Source: a bacterium (lineage in GTDB: Bacteria; Acidobacteriota; Aminicenantia; Aminicenantales; Aminicenantaceae). From it: 55,676 bases of DNA. The notes under the pieces were generated by a model. It was not told the DNA's origin, ran no database searches, and worked only from the letters and a program-made list of their open reading frames with translations. Location of the stretch: the NCBI GenBank assembly GCA_018335295.1, contig JAGXKI010000011.1, forward strand, positions 1-55,676, read 5' to 3'. The translations under genes were made by a program, and so were the position numbers. Shown here in pieces: positions 8,825 to 16,562 of this stretch (position 1 is the first letter of the stretch; each line of letters starts with the position of its first letter).

Positions 8825-10732
8825 TTATTTTTTGGTTTTATAAACAAGGTAACTCACCAGAAGGATAAAAGCAGTCAAAGCCACCAGTTCTCCTACATTG
8901 GGAGGATAAATGATACCTAAACCTTCCGGTTTGGACTTCTGGATAAAAGCATACAGAGCAATCAAGACTCCAGCGATCCCTTCACCGGCGATAAATCCGG
9001 AACTCAACAGCACTCCTTTTTCTTTCCTTCTGGACTGGAGTTCTTTATTTTTCCGGGTTTTTTGTTCGATAAAATGCTTGACCATTCCTCCGACATAAAT
9101 AGGAGTCATAGTGGAGAGTGGCAGATAAATTCCTACAGCAAAGGGAAGAGAGGGAATTCGGAGAAGTTCTGCCACCACGGCAAAGGCTCCTCCAGTGAGA
9201 ACCAGGCCCCAAGGTAAGTCTCCTCCTAGAACTCCCTCAATCACTGTTTTCATTAATACAGCCTGGGGGGCCGGTAATTCTGTGGATCCGAAGGAAAATG
9301 ATTTTCCTAAAAGCCAGACAGCGCCGGCAATGGCAAAAGCAGAGGCCAATACTCCGGTAAGCTCGGATATTTGCTGCTTATTGGGAGTGGCTCCGATGAT
9401 GTATCCTGCTTTGAGGTCCTGCGAGATATCTCCGGCAATGGAAGCACCCACACACACTACTGTGCCTACAGTAAGGGCTGTAGCCTGACCCAGGATATCG
9501 GTCCAGCCTAACGCAAGGAATACCAGACTAGTTCCTAAAAGGGTCACAATAGTCATACCCGAGGTAGGATTGGATGAAACCCCTACCATTCCCACAATTC
9601 GTGAAGAGACTGTGACAAAACAAAAGGTAAAAAAAACGATGCAAACCGAAGCAATAAGCCTGATGAGGAAAGAGGTTTGGATCCCGATAATATGAGGAGT
9701 GAAGATAATAATGGCCAGTATAAGTAGAATTCCCAGCCCGAGGAAAGGGATGGGAAGGTCCGTGGCGGTTCTTTTCCTTTGCTTCTGGTAATTCACATCC
9801 CGGCTCAAACTTATTTCTTTGATCCCCATCTTCAAAGAATTGTACATGGTAGGGAAGGATTTTGCCACAGTGATGATTCCGCCCACCGCCACTGCTCCGG
9901 CTCCCACATATCTTATGTAGTTATCCCAGATTTGGGTGGCCGACATTTGAGCGATAGGCAAGGTCTTTTCAGGAAACATAGGGACAGGGATATGTTCACC
10001 AAAGTAGGCGATAAGAGGGATGATTCCCAGCCAGGAAAGAAGACCTCCGGCCACCATGATGGCTGCAATGCGGGGCCCCAGGATGAACCCCACTCCCAGT
10101 AAAGCAGGAGTGGGTTCCATCCCCAGTTTAGCTTTTTTAAGAAGCGGGATTTTTAAAAATATTTTTTCGGGCCAAAGATGAAAAAAACTGATAAGACTCT
10201 TGAAAAAAGCTCCCACTCCCAGTCCCAAGAAAACATTTTTAGCTTTCGCTCCGCCTTTATCCGCTGCAATGAGAACCTGAGCTGAAGCGGTACCCTCTGG
10301 ATATGGAAGGATGTGGCGTTCTTTGACAATCAGAGCTTTTCTTAAAGGAATCATAAAAAGAACCCCTAAAATTCCTCCTAAGAAAGCCAATATGGCAATC
10401 TTGAATATACTGGGATTGAATCCCCATAAGAAAAGCGCAGGAATGGTGAATATAATACCCGAAGCCAACGAGGAGCTGGCGGAACCTGTGGTTTGGGATA
10501 TATTGCAGTCCAAAATAGAGCTTTTTCCCAAGACAGGGGTGAGTATTCGAAAAACAGCTACCGAAATCACAGCCAAAGGAATGGCCGTAGAGATGGTTAA
10601 TCCTACCCTTAACCCCAAATAAGCATTGGCTGACCCAAAAATCACTCCAAAAAGGGCTCCTAAAATAACGGCTTTGAACGTGATATCCAAATATGAAGTT
10701 CTATCGGGAACATAAGGTTGATGATCCGACAT
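8825..10732 (-). CDS. OPT-family oligopeptide transporter
   Basis: OPT proteins are proton-coupled importers of small peptides or metal chelates. This 635-residue, highly hydrophobic protein has about 14-16 predicted membrane spans. It matches the bacterial OPT branch, with an N-terminal GSANAYLGLRVGLTISTAIP, then a CNISQTTGSASSSLASGIIF stretch and a C-terminal GIYLPLSTMTPIYVGG. Length is normal. The ATG at 10732 has only a weak purine-rich upstream stretch. It lies upstream of exbD on the same strand but is separated by that gene's own promoter. The substrate is unknown; given two secreted proteases in the window, peptide uptake is a reasonable inference. Confidence 0.93.
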   Translation of the reverse strand: MSDHQPYVPDRTSYLDITFKAVILGALFGVIFGSANAYLGLRVGLTISTAIPLAVISVAVFRILTPVLGKSSILDCNISQTTGSASSSLASGIIFTIPALFLWGFNPSIFKIAILAFLGGILGVLFMIPLRKALIVKERHILPYPEGTASAQVLIAADKGGAKAKNVFLGLGVGAFFKSLISFFHLWPEKIFLKIPLLKKAKLGMEPTPALLGVGFILGPRIAAIMVAGGLLSWLGIIPLIAYFGEHIPVPMFPEKTLPIAQMSATQIWDNYIRYVGAGAVAVGGIITVAKSFPTMYNSLKMGIKEISLSRDVNYQKQRKRTATDLPIPFLGLGILLILAIIIFTPHIIGIQTSFLIRLIASVCIVFFTFCFVTVSSRIVGMVGVSSNPTSGMTIVTLLGTSLVFLALGWTDILGQATALTVGTVVCVGASIAGDISQDLKAGYIIGATPNKQQISELTGVLASAFAIAGAVWLLGKSFSFGSTELPAPQAVLMKTVIEGVLGGDLPWGLVLTGGAFAVVAELLRIPSLPFAVGIYLPLSTMTPIYVGGMVKHFIEQKTRKNKELQSRRKEKGVLLSSGFIAGEGIAGVLIALYAFIQKSKPEGLGIIYPPNVGELVALTAFILLVSYLVYKTKK

Positions 10733-11176
10733 CCGTTCTCTCTCTTGACTGAAATATAAAGGAGTCTATCATACAATCTGAATTATTTCTAATAAAAAGT
10801 AAGCATATCTAATTCCGTGATAGGGGACGAGGGATGGGAGCCGTCAGCACTAAAGAGAAGGGGTCAGACCAAGACTGGTCTGACCCCTTCTCTTACCATT
10901 CGGACTTCGCTCTCCTCTCCTATGGAGAGAAACCGTGCCCGCTCAGTCCTCATAGGGGCTTCCTCACCCCTTTCAATAAGTAGAGATATTTATACTCATC
11001 ACGGTTTTGGAGATGCTTCCTAATAAAAAATAACTTGTATTGTCGAATGGAATGCTTCTCTGTTGGATTCGAGAGGGTTGGATGCTGAAAATTCTTCCTT
11101 AAATAGCAATTTTCCCTCTGAATAAATTTATGGGAGAAGATGTAGTGAGAAAAGAAAATAACTTATAAGTTCATTT
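10733..11176. other. 444-base spacer between the ACT protein and the OPT transporter genes
   Basis: No convincing gene was found here. The left part serves as 5' leader for the minus-strand transporter and has no strong promoter. The middle holds the palindrome at 10853-10894 followed by roughly 100 bases of GC-richer sequence (to about 10985) unlike the flanks. A 68-codon plus-strand ORF crosses the palindrome, but it has no ribosome-binding site and looks incidental. The right part (10990-11176) is AT-rich with nothing recognisable. Confidence 0.6.
10853..10894. repeat. Perfect palindrome, 19-bp arms and 4-base loop
   Basis: The left arm at 10853-10871 (ending GGGGTCAGACCA) and right arm at 10876-10894 (starting TGGTCTGACCCC) are exact reverse complements over 19 bp around the loop AGAC. 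As RNA this would fold into a very stable hairpin. No T-run follows on either strand, so it does not look like an intrinsic terminator. The core recurs at 1320-1329 and, degenerate, at 51573-51583. A REP/RAYT-type dispersed element is the best guess. Confidence 0.8.
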
Positions 11177-11572
11177 TTATCTTAATGTTTCCAGTGCCTT
11201 CTCATTATCACTGGTACTGAAAACCAGTAAAGCCTTTCCAGCCCCGATGGAAGAACCATAACAGTAGTGGACATCGATCACCGCATTTCCTAGCAAGGCT
11301 CCTACTTCCGCACCAGCTCCTATTCGATCTTCAATTTCCACAGTCACCACTGGATTCTCTTTAACCTCATATCCCAATGCTTTTAAAGCCTTCTCAGCCT
11401 TTTTATTGTTTGAAGTCAGAAGGAGAAAAGTACCCTTTTTATCTTTAGAATAAGCACATAGAGCCTGTAAATTAACCCCGGCATTAGCCAGAGTTCCCAT
11501 CACTCGTCCTAGTATACCCGGTTCATTGGGTGTGACCACTTGCAGTTCATTTACCTGTTTCACCCTATCCAC
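11177..11572 (-). CDS. Small protein with two ACT domains
   Basis: ACT domains are small ligand-binding modules, usually sensing amino acids. The protein is essentially two tandem ACT domains (about residues 5-65 and 70-131) with no enzyme domain, resembling stand-alone ACT regulators. The first begins with the typical TPNEPGILGRVMGTLANAGV. Start choice: the longest frame opens at TTG 11593, but that stretch itself contains AAAGGAGG, which sits 7 bases before GTG 11572. I therefore take 11572 (131 residues). It is divergent from the PKD protein at 11720. The ligand and target are unknown. Confidence 0.8.
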   Translation of the reverse strand: MDRVKQVNELQVVTPNEPGILGRVMGTLANAGVNLQALCAYSKDKKGTFLLLTSNNKKAEKALKALGYEVKENPVVTVEIEDRIGAGAEVGALLGNAVIDVHYCYGSSIGAGKALLVFSTSDNEKALETLR

Positions 11573-11651
11573 TTCGGTTCCTCCTTTTGTCAAATATTAT
11601 AACAGAAGACCTATCTAAAAAACAAAAAGAAAAAAAAGAAGAGGTTTTTTC

Positions 11652-11680
11652 TTGACAAAAAGACAAATTTATACTTTATT
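11652..11680 (+). promoter_or_regulatory. Promoter for the PKD/beta-barrel protein
   Basis: A perfect TTGACA (11652-11657) is followed after 17 bases by TTTATT (11675-11680, four of six matches) in a very AT-rich leader. A strong AAGGAGG lies just before ATG 11720. Confidence 0.5.
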
Positions 11681-11719
11681 TATAAATACATAATCTGAAA
11701 TTTCCCAAGGAGGAATAAC

Positions 11720-13168
11720 ATGAAAAGCAAAAAAGCAGCTCTGTTTATTGTGGCCGCTTTCATCCTTTGTTCTCTGTTTTCTCATGCCGAAACCAAAAAA
11801 CTAGAGGAGATAGGTGACTATACTTTGGTTCGGATCAAAGGTGAAGTCCCCACATCTGAAGTTATGAAAACTCTGGTGGAACGATATACGGGTGATATCA
11901 AATATGGTTTTGATTTAGCAGGTTATGGAGATTTATTCCTTCCTTTTCTCGATCAGTTGAAGAAGGCTTCCTTTGAAGAAAAAGTTTTGCCTGTAGGGGA
12001 TAAAATGATGTGGATGCTCTACAGAGCCCAGGGAAAAATTAAAATCGTCAGAGATTTGGAATGGGCAGGGGAAAAGCCGCTACCCGTTTTTTCTTTTACA
12101 GTCAAGAAGGATTATAAACATTATGAATTCATCATGCCCAAACCCTGTGGGAATATTTCCCTGCGTAAGGTGGAGAAAGTGGTGCCAGAAGCGGTTTGTG
12201 ATATCGAAGTCTCTCCTGAAGCCGCCAACATCAATGATCCCATTTCAGTGGATATGAGCGGTTCCCAACACGCCAAGTCTCTGGAAGTAGAAGTTTTCGA
12301 TAAACAGGGAAACAAAGTGGGATCCAAAACTCTATCCCCCGATTCTCCTGTTTGGCAGACCAAATTTGAGGAGCCTGGTGAATATGTATTCAAAGGGAAA
12401 GCCATCAATCCAGAAGGCAAACCTTCCACTAACCCCTGTCGGTCAGAAATATACATCAATTACCCTCCCGTCAGTCAATTGAGCTGCTCTCCCTGTAAAG
12501 AGTATATAGGCAACCCCATAACTCTGGATGCCTCTGGTTCCAATGACCAAGATGGAGAGGTGGTGAAAGTCAATTTCGAAATTATAGACGAAGCCAATAA
12601 CACAATTGACAGGTATATGGACACAGACGCTCCTTTTAAATGGAAGAGAATTTTTGAAAGAGAAGGGACTTTTACAGCGATAGCCGTGGCTACAGACGAT
12701 TTGGGGGCTGTCTCCGAGCCCGCTAAAGTGGAAGTGACAGCTGAACATAAGCGCCTGTTTATTTTGGCGGATGGAGGGCCTTTGTTCTCTAAGGGTTCTT
12801 TAGGGACCTATTTAGGAGCCAGAATGGGGTTAGCTTATAAAATAGCTCCCCAAGCAGTGGATTTTGTGGTTTCAGGAGGAGGAACTGTCACTTTATCTCC
12901 CGAACCATGGAAATCCATCTTCATAGGGAATGCGTTGATCAATGTCCATGCTGGGTCTGCTTTCTTTGGTGCTGGAGCTGGATTCACCACAGAAGTTCGA
13001 GAAGGAAGAGGTTCTGATTTTGATCTTGTTGCCAATGTGGGTTTCGATGTTTTTGATAATTACACTTCGGTTGGGTCTCTTTTATTCGAAGCTCGAGGAC
13101 CTGTTGGTGAAGACCGGTCCTTCTCAGATAATTATAAATTTATGTTAGGATTCCGGTATCTTTTCTAA
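11720..13168 (+). CDS. Secreted protein with PKD-like domains and C-terminal beta-barrel
   Basis: The function is unknown. The 482-residue protein begins with a signal peptide (basic MKSKK, hydrophobic core, cleavage likely after FSHA). An N-terminal alpha/beta region of about 140 residues follows that I do not recognise. Two PKD/immunoglobulin-like domains come next (about 155-245 and 250-340), each with a paired-Cys motif (NPCRSE, CSPC) and the PKD phrase DASGSNDQDGEV. A C-terminal glycine-rich barrel-like region (about 345-482) ends FRYLF, the terminal aromatic pattern of outer-membrane proteins. It has its own promoter, a strong AAGGAGG site and a strong terminator (13199-13227), so it is a single-gene unit. 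An OmpA-like structural or adhesive role is possible, but no peptidoglycan-binding motif was seen. Confidence 0.85.
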   Translation: MKSKKAALFIVAAFILCSLFSHAETKKLEEIGDYTLVRIKGEVPTSEVMKTLVERYTGDIKYGFDLAGYGDLFLPFLDQLKKASFEEKVLPVGDKMMWMLYRAQGKIKIVRDLEWAGEKPLPVFSFTVKKDYKHYEFIMPKPCGNISLRKVEKVVPEAVCDIEVSPEAANINDPISVDMSGSQHAKSLEVEVFDKQGNKVGSKTLSPDSPVWQTKFEEPGEYVFKGKAINPEGKPSTNPCRSEIYINYPPVSQLSCSPCKEYIGNPITLDASGSNDQDGEVVKVNFEIIDEANNTIDRYMDTDAPFKWKRIFEREGTFTAIAVATDDLGAVSEPAKVEVTAEHKRLFILADGGPLFSKGSLGTYLGARMGLAYKIAPQAVDFVVSGGGTVTLSPEPWKSIFIGNALINVHAGSAFFGAGAGFTTEVREGRGSDFDLVANVGFDVFDNYTSVGSLLFEARGPVGEDRSFSDNYKFMLGFRYLF

Positions 13169-13198
13169 AGTTGGTCCTTAGACTGGAAGAAGATAGAG

Positions 13199-13227
13199 AA
13201 GGCCAGGGGAAAATCCCTGGCCTTTTT
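13199..13227 (+). terminator. Rho-independent terminator
   Basis: AAGGCCAGGG (13199-13208) pairs perfectly with CCCTGGCCTT (13215-13224) across the 6-base loop GAAAAT, followed by a run of T to 13227. It lies 30 bases after the PKD protein stop codon. It is the clearest terminator in the window. Confidence 0.92.
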
Positions 13228-13271
13228 GTATAAACTCATCCTATTTAGATAAATGAAAGGACAAACGGTCT

Positions 13272-14129
13272 ATGAAAATAGCCTTAATTGGTGCAGACGG
13301 CCAATTGGGATCGGATTTGAAGAGAGCTCTTGACACCGATTCTCTGTGCCCTCTGTATTACCCTGAATTCGACATCACCAAACCCGAAAAAACCAGGAAG
13401 GCCCTTTCTGAAATATCCCCTGATGTGGTGATAAACACCGCGGCCTTCAACCGAGTTGACGATGGAGAAAATAATGTTTCGGACTGTTTCACTTTAAATT
13501 CTTTTGCCGTAAGAGACCTGGCCAAGATTTGTCGGGGGTTGGATTGTGTTTTGGTCCACTTCAGCACAGATTATGTGTTCGATGGGGAAAAGGACTCTCC
13601 TTATGTGGAGGAAGATTTCCCCAATCCTTTGAGTGTGTATGGGATATCTAAATACACTAGTGAGTTATTTGTGAAAAACGAACTCCAGAAATACTACTTG
13701 GTTCGAACCTGTGGCCTTTACGGAGAAGCCGGATGTTGGGGTAAAGGAGCCAATTTTGTAGATACCATGGTTTCTTTGGCCGAAAAAGGAAAAACAATAA
13801 GAGTTATCAATGATCAAGTCATAACCCCTACTTACACCGCTGAACTGGCTCAAAAGGTCAAAGAAATCATTTATACAAGAAGGTATGGGATATACCATTT
13901 GACAAATGAAGGACAGTGTACCTGGTATGAGTTTGCTCAGCATATTTTTCAACTCACTGGAAAAAATCCATCCCTTATCCCCGTGGATTCCCAGACTTAT
14001 GGAGCCAAGGCTCCTCGGCCTCATTATTCCGTCCTTGAAAATAAAAAGGCCAAGGAAACAAAAATCAGTGAATTTTCTCCATGGCGGGAGGCTCTCAAGG
14101 ATTATTTGTTGAAAAAAGGGTATGTTTAA
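13272..14129 (+). CDS. rfbD: dTDP-4-dehydrorhamnose reductase (RmlD/RfbD family)
   Basis: RfbD reduces dTDP-4-dehydro-L-rhamnose to dTDP-L-rhamnose using NAD(P)H, for surface polysaccharide. The 285-residue length is normal. Visible are the N-terminal nucleotide-binding glycines (IGADGQLGSDL), VINTAAFNRVD, the catalytic region STDYVFDG, and the Tyr-x3-Lys pair in YGISKYTSE. No rfbA, rfbB or rfbC lies next to it, so it either works with enzymes encoded elsewhere or is a related short-chain reductase acting on another nucleotide sugar. An AAAGGA site lies 10 bases before ATG 13272, downstream of a strong terminator. Confidence 0.88.
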   Translation: MKIALIGADGQLGSDLKRALDTDSLCPLYYPEFDITKPEKTRKALSEISPDVVINTAAFNRVDDGENNVSDCFTLNSFAVRDLAKICRGLDCVLVHFSTDYVFDGEKDSPYVEEDFPNPLSVYGISKYTSELFVKNELQKYYLVRTCGLYGEAGCWGKGANFVDTMVSLAEKGKTIRVINDQVITPTYTAELAQKVKEIIYTRRYGIYHLTNEGQCTWYEFAQHIFQLTGKNPSLIPVDSQTYGAKAPRPHYSVLENKKAKETKISEFSPWREALKDYLLKKGYV

Positions 14130-14161
14130 TAAATAGGTTGAGGTTTAGATTAAAATAAAGG
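14130..14161. repeat. Degenerate AGGTTAAGGTTT-type spacer
   Basis: The 32 bases between the converging rfbD and thioesterase genes, with the first bases of the latter's end, are built from near-copies of GGTT(G/A)AGG(T)TTA. A similar stretch (minus strand) lies near 51815-51832 in another spacer. This is low-complexity sequence with no sign of a gene or terminator. Confidence 0.35.
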
Positions 14162-14626
14162 TTAAGGTTTAGGGGAGGGATGAGAGTTCATTTTCTCCAT
14201 GATATCCGGAGGAAGGGAAGAGACGTTCGTATGGGAGTCTGTCACGATATGAACCGTATATCCTTTCGCAATAACCGTCTTTGGGTCTCTGGTCAGTAGT
14301 TCATAGTTGAAAATGACTTTTTTGGGAGTGAGTTCTCTCAGACTCACCTTTATGAGAAATCGGTCATCATACTTTAAAGGCTTCCTGAATTGACAGAAAG
14401 CTTCCACTACCACCAAAAAGTAGCCTCGGGATTCGATATCCTTGTAAGAGATATTTTTATTTCTGCAGAATTCGGTCCTCCCTATCTCAAACCATACCAA
14501 ATAGTTTTTGTTATGAGCGACTCCCATACGGTCGGTCTCCGAATAGCGAACTCTCTCTTCAAATTCTATTGAGGAATGGGGAGAGGAAGGTTTAGTCGAA
14601 TTTCCCGAGTTTACCGAGCTCTTCAT
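14162..14626 (-). CDS. YbgC/4HBT-type acyl-CoA thioesterase
   Basis: A hotdog-fold enzyme hydrolysing acyl-CoA thioesters. The 154 residues include a low-complexity N-terminal tail (Ser/Pro-rich, residues 1-19), then the family signature RYSETDRMGVAHNKNYLVWF, with D32 at the catalytic Asp position and the following helix FEIGRTEF. Most YbgC proteins are about 130-140 residues, so only the tail is extra. The ATG at 14626 lies inside the upstream DUF507 gene (35-bp overlap) with a weak AGGAAA site. The substrate is unknown; YbgC proper is linked with the Tol-Pal system, but no tol genes are here. Confidence 0.87.
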   Translation of the reverse strand: MKSSVNSGNSTKPSSPHSSIEFEERVRYSETDRMGVAHNKNYLVWFEIGRTEFCRNKNISYKDIESRGYFLVVVEAFCQFRKPLKYDDRFLIKVSLRELTPKKVIFNYELLTRDPKTVIAKGYTVHIVTDSHTNVSSLPPDIMEKMNSHPSPKP

Positions 14627-14879
14627 TATAATATTTCCTAAATAAAATATCCCACTCTCTGCTACCTTCTTTGATGGATTTTTTTTGAGATCTAATTTTT
14701 TCAGCGGCTTTCTGTTCCAGTTGATCGTACAACTTCATCTCTTCTTCAATGCTTTTCACAATGTTCAACCTAATTTCATTGGGTTCATCAAAGAGTTCGA
14801 CCTCCTGGTTTTCAAAAAGATAGTTCAGTATTTGTCTGGAGAGATAATTGATTTTTTCTCTGGATAAGCGCCGTGTCAT
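14592..14879 (-). CDS. DUF507 family protein, second of a tandem pair
   Basis: The family function is unknown; DUF507 proteins are small, charged and helical. The 95 residues start MTRRLSREKINYLSRQIL, the family's N-terminal signature, and are largely helical and Glu/Lys-rich. It overlaps the other DUF507 gene by 4 bp (14876-14879) and the thioesterase by 35 bp, forming a compact three-gene unit. The two DUF507 copies are similar in design but clearly diverged, suggesting a heterodimer. Confidence 0.85.
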   Translation of the reverse strand: MTRRLSREKINYLSRQILNYLFENQEVELFDEPNEIRLNIVKSIEEEMKLYDQLEQKAAEKIRSQKKSIKEGSREWDILFRKYYNEELGKLGKFD

Positions 14880-15154
14880 AGGACGATATTCCTCTCTTTA
14901 GCCAGCTTTGTTTTGATCATTTTGAACATTGTTTGGTATTCTATGTTTTCCTTTCGGATTTTTTCAATATGCTGACTTAAAATTTCTCTCACTTCCTGGT
15001 CCAATTTTTCTTCTTTTTGAAATTCTTCGGTAATGAGGTTTATGGTATCTTCTATGAGTTTATTTTTATTTTCAACAGATATTTTTTCATCTTTTATAAG
15101 ATTGCGTGCAATCATTTGAGCCATATGTTCTATTTGATTCTTGTTTAATCGCAT
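14876..15154 (-). CDS. DUF507 family protein, first of a tandem pair
   Basis: A small helical protein of unknown role. The frame could open at TTG 15172, but that codon is only about 3 bases from the GGAAGG run, and family members begin M-R-L. I therefore take ATG 15154 (MRLNKNQIEHMAQMI), giving 92 residues. The body is highly charged with long predicted helices (EEFQKEEKLDQEVREIL). It overlaps the next DUF507 gene by 4 bp. The ribosome-binding site for this start is weak, so the start is uncertain. Confidence 0.82.
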   Translation of the reverse strand: MRLNKNQIEHMAQMIARNLIKDEKISVENKNKLIEDTINLITEEFQKEEKLDQEVREILSQHIEKIRKENIEYQTMFKMIKTKLAKERNIVL

Positions 15155-15288
15155 AACATTTCTAAAATACAATACCTTCCTTTAAAATTCAAGAAGGAGG
15201 AGTCAAAAAATCGAATGGGCTTCCCCCTTTATTATATTTCAAGTGTGAGGAAAAAGATTCAATCGAGATTACAGATGAATAAGAGAGT

Positions 15289-15318
15289 CTCTGAATAGAG
15301 AATTTATTCAGAGTTTTT
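15289..15318 (+). terminator. Terminator-like hairpin, plus orientation
   Basis: CTCTGAATA (15289-15297) pairs with TATTCAGAG (15305-15313) across a 7-base loop and is followed by TTTTT (15314-15318). It has the form of a plus-strand intrinsic terminator, yet all neighbouring genes lie on the minus strand. It also overlaps the stop codon of a tiny minus-strand ORF (15304-15402). On the minus strand the hairpin has no T-run. Confidence 0.45.
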
Positions 15319-15402
15319 GGATGATAAATAGAGGAAAAAAATGAACCCTCCTGCACAAATAGAAAAAATAACTATCATGAAAATCAATGCTGCTATGGAC
15401 AT
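15304..15402 (-). CDS. Possible 32-residue single-span membrane protein (MetS-like)
   Basis: A 32-residue ORF starts at ATG 15402 with AGGAG (in GCAGGAGA) 8 bases upstream and stops at TAA 15306-15304. It has one hydrophobic span with a Gly-Gly in the middle (FSICAGGFIFFLYL) and a short charged end (SSKNSE). In size and pattern it resembles the small accessory subunits (MetS type) coded just after neurotransmitter:sodium symporter genes. No intact symporter is upstream, only another tiny ORF. The resemblance is by eye only. It could equally be a free-standing small membrane protein. Confidence 0.4.
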   Translation of the reverse strand: MSIAALIFMIVIFSICAGGFIFFLYLSSKNSE

Positions 15403-15427
15403 GATTATTTCTCCTGCAATTTTTTAT

Positions 15428-15571
15428 TTATTCATACATAATGATGAGAACTCCCCACGGCCTAATCCATTGGATGGTGGAGTAAACGGATTTTACCACA
15501 GTAACAAAAACAAAGGCCAGAGTTTCATAAAGAATCTTCTCCTTGGTAGGCTTCTCTAGAAAAAATTTCAT
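15428..15571 (-). CDS. Possible 47-residue hypothetical protein
   Basis: The ORF starts at ATG 15571 (GAGGGAG one base upstream, closer than ideal) and ends at TAA 15430-15428, 25 bases before the next tiny ORF. The N-terminal third is charged (FLEKPTKEKILYE), and the rest is mostly hydrophobic, ending WIRPWGVLIIMYE. I do not recognise it. An overlapping frame just upstream encodes a Trp-rich hydrophobic stretch with no start codon after an A7T7 run, so this may be the frayed remains of a longer transporter gene. Confidence 0.3.
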   Translation of the reverse strand: MKFFLEKPTKEKILYETLAFVFVTVVKSVYSTIQWIRPWGVLIIMYE

Positions 15572-15650
15572 ACTCCCTCACTCCCCATAGGTTGACCAGA
15601 GCGATTGCCCAGATAAAAAAATTTTTTTATTGTCAGGTTTATCGGAATAT

Positions 15651-16559
15651 TTATTTGAAAACAAGAAAGGGATGAAAATGGTTTTTTTCACTATTTTTCC
15701 GGGCTAACGCGAGAAGATTTCCTTGAACATCGCACATCTGGAAAATATCCTCTCTTTTTCTTTCCAAGGGAGGAGAAATCTGTTTTAAAATTTTATCCCC
15801 TGAAATTAGCCTTCCGTTTTGGATCCAATGGACTCCATGTTCGGATAAAATTATTTGGGGAAATTCAGGAAGAAGGTCTTTGAGAGAAATGATGAAATCC
15901 TGAATACGGCCTTCTTGGAAAAATTTTTCAATTTGTTTTAAATTCAAACTGTTTTTGATGTGAAAATGCCCAATTTGGGTCCGTTGGAGTTCGGTAAGAT
16001 GAGCTCCACTTCCCAGTTCCTGACCTAAATCATGAACCAAAGACCTTATATAAGTTCCTGATGAACATTTGACTTCAAAATGAAGGAGGGGAGGAGAATA
16101 ATGGATTAACTGGAATCTGTGGAGAGTTACTTTACACGATTTCAACTCAAACGGTTCATTTTTTCTGGCTAATTTGTAAAGTGGTTTTCCCTTGTATTTC
16201 TTTGCCGAGTAAGGAGGCGGAATCTGATCGAACTCTCCTTCAAATTTTTTCATGGTTTCAATCAGTTTTTCAGAGGAGGGAAGGGGGTGCTGGCTTTCTG
16301 AAATTGTTTTTCCGAGTGAATCATATGTATTTGTGGAAATCCCTAATTTCATCTGACCTTTATAGACTTTAACTTTTTTGGATACAAAGGGAAACAATTT
16401 GGTGGCTTTATTCAACCCCACTATAAGAAGCCCCGTTGCAAGGGGATCTAATGTCCCAAAATGACCTGCTTTGGAAACGTTTAAAAGATGTTTTATCTGG
16501 GCAACCAACTCATGGGAGGAGATTTCAGAGGACTTGTGGACCAAGATAGCTCCGTTCAT
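15651..16559 (-). CDS. truB: tRNA pseudouridine(55) synthase TruB
   Basis: TruB makes pseudouridine 55 in the T-loop of tRNAs. The 302-residue protein shows the catalytic aspartate D38 in HFGTLDPLATGLL and the conserved CSSGTYIRSLVHDLG stretch. The C-terminal part (about 220-302) is in the usual PUA-like region. It lies three bases after nrnA in the classical nusA-infB-rbfA-truB order. No ribF or rpsO follows. Confidence 0.95.
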   Translation of the reverse strand: MNGAILVHKSSEISSHELVAQIKHLLNVSKAGHFGTLDPLATGLLIVGLNKATKLFPFVSKKVKVYKGQMKLGISTNTYDSLGKTISESQHPLPSSEKLIETMKKFEGEFDQIPPPYSAKKYKGKPLYKLARKNEPFELKSCKVTLHRFQLIHYSPPLLHFEVKCSSGTYIRSLVHDLGQELGSGAHLTELQRTQIGHFHIKNSLNLKQIEKFFQEGRIQDFIISLKDLLPEFPQIILSEHGVHWIQNGRLISGDKILKQISPPLERKREDIFQMCDVQGNLLALARKNSEKNHFHPFLVFK

Positions 16560-16562
16560 TTT

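Noticed and set aside
10817-11023. 68-codon plus-strand ORF in the ACT-OPT spacer
   Set aside because: It reads through the perfect palindrome, has no ribosome-binding site, and its sequence looks like translated repeat DNA.
15341-15559. 72-codon plus-strand ORF
   Set aside because: It is antisense to the two tiny minus-strand ORFs, which have better ribosome sites and membrane-like composition.
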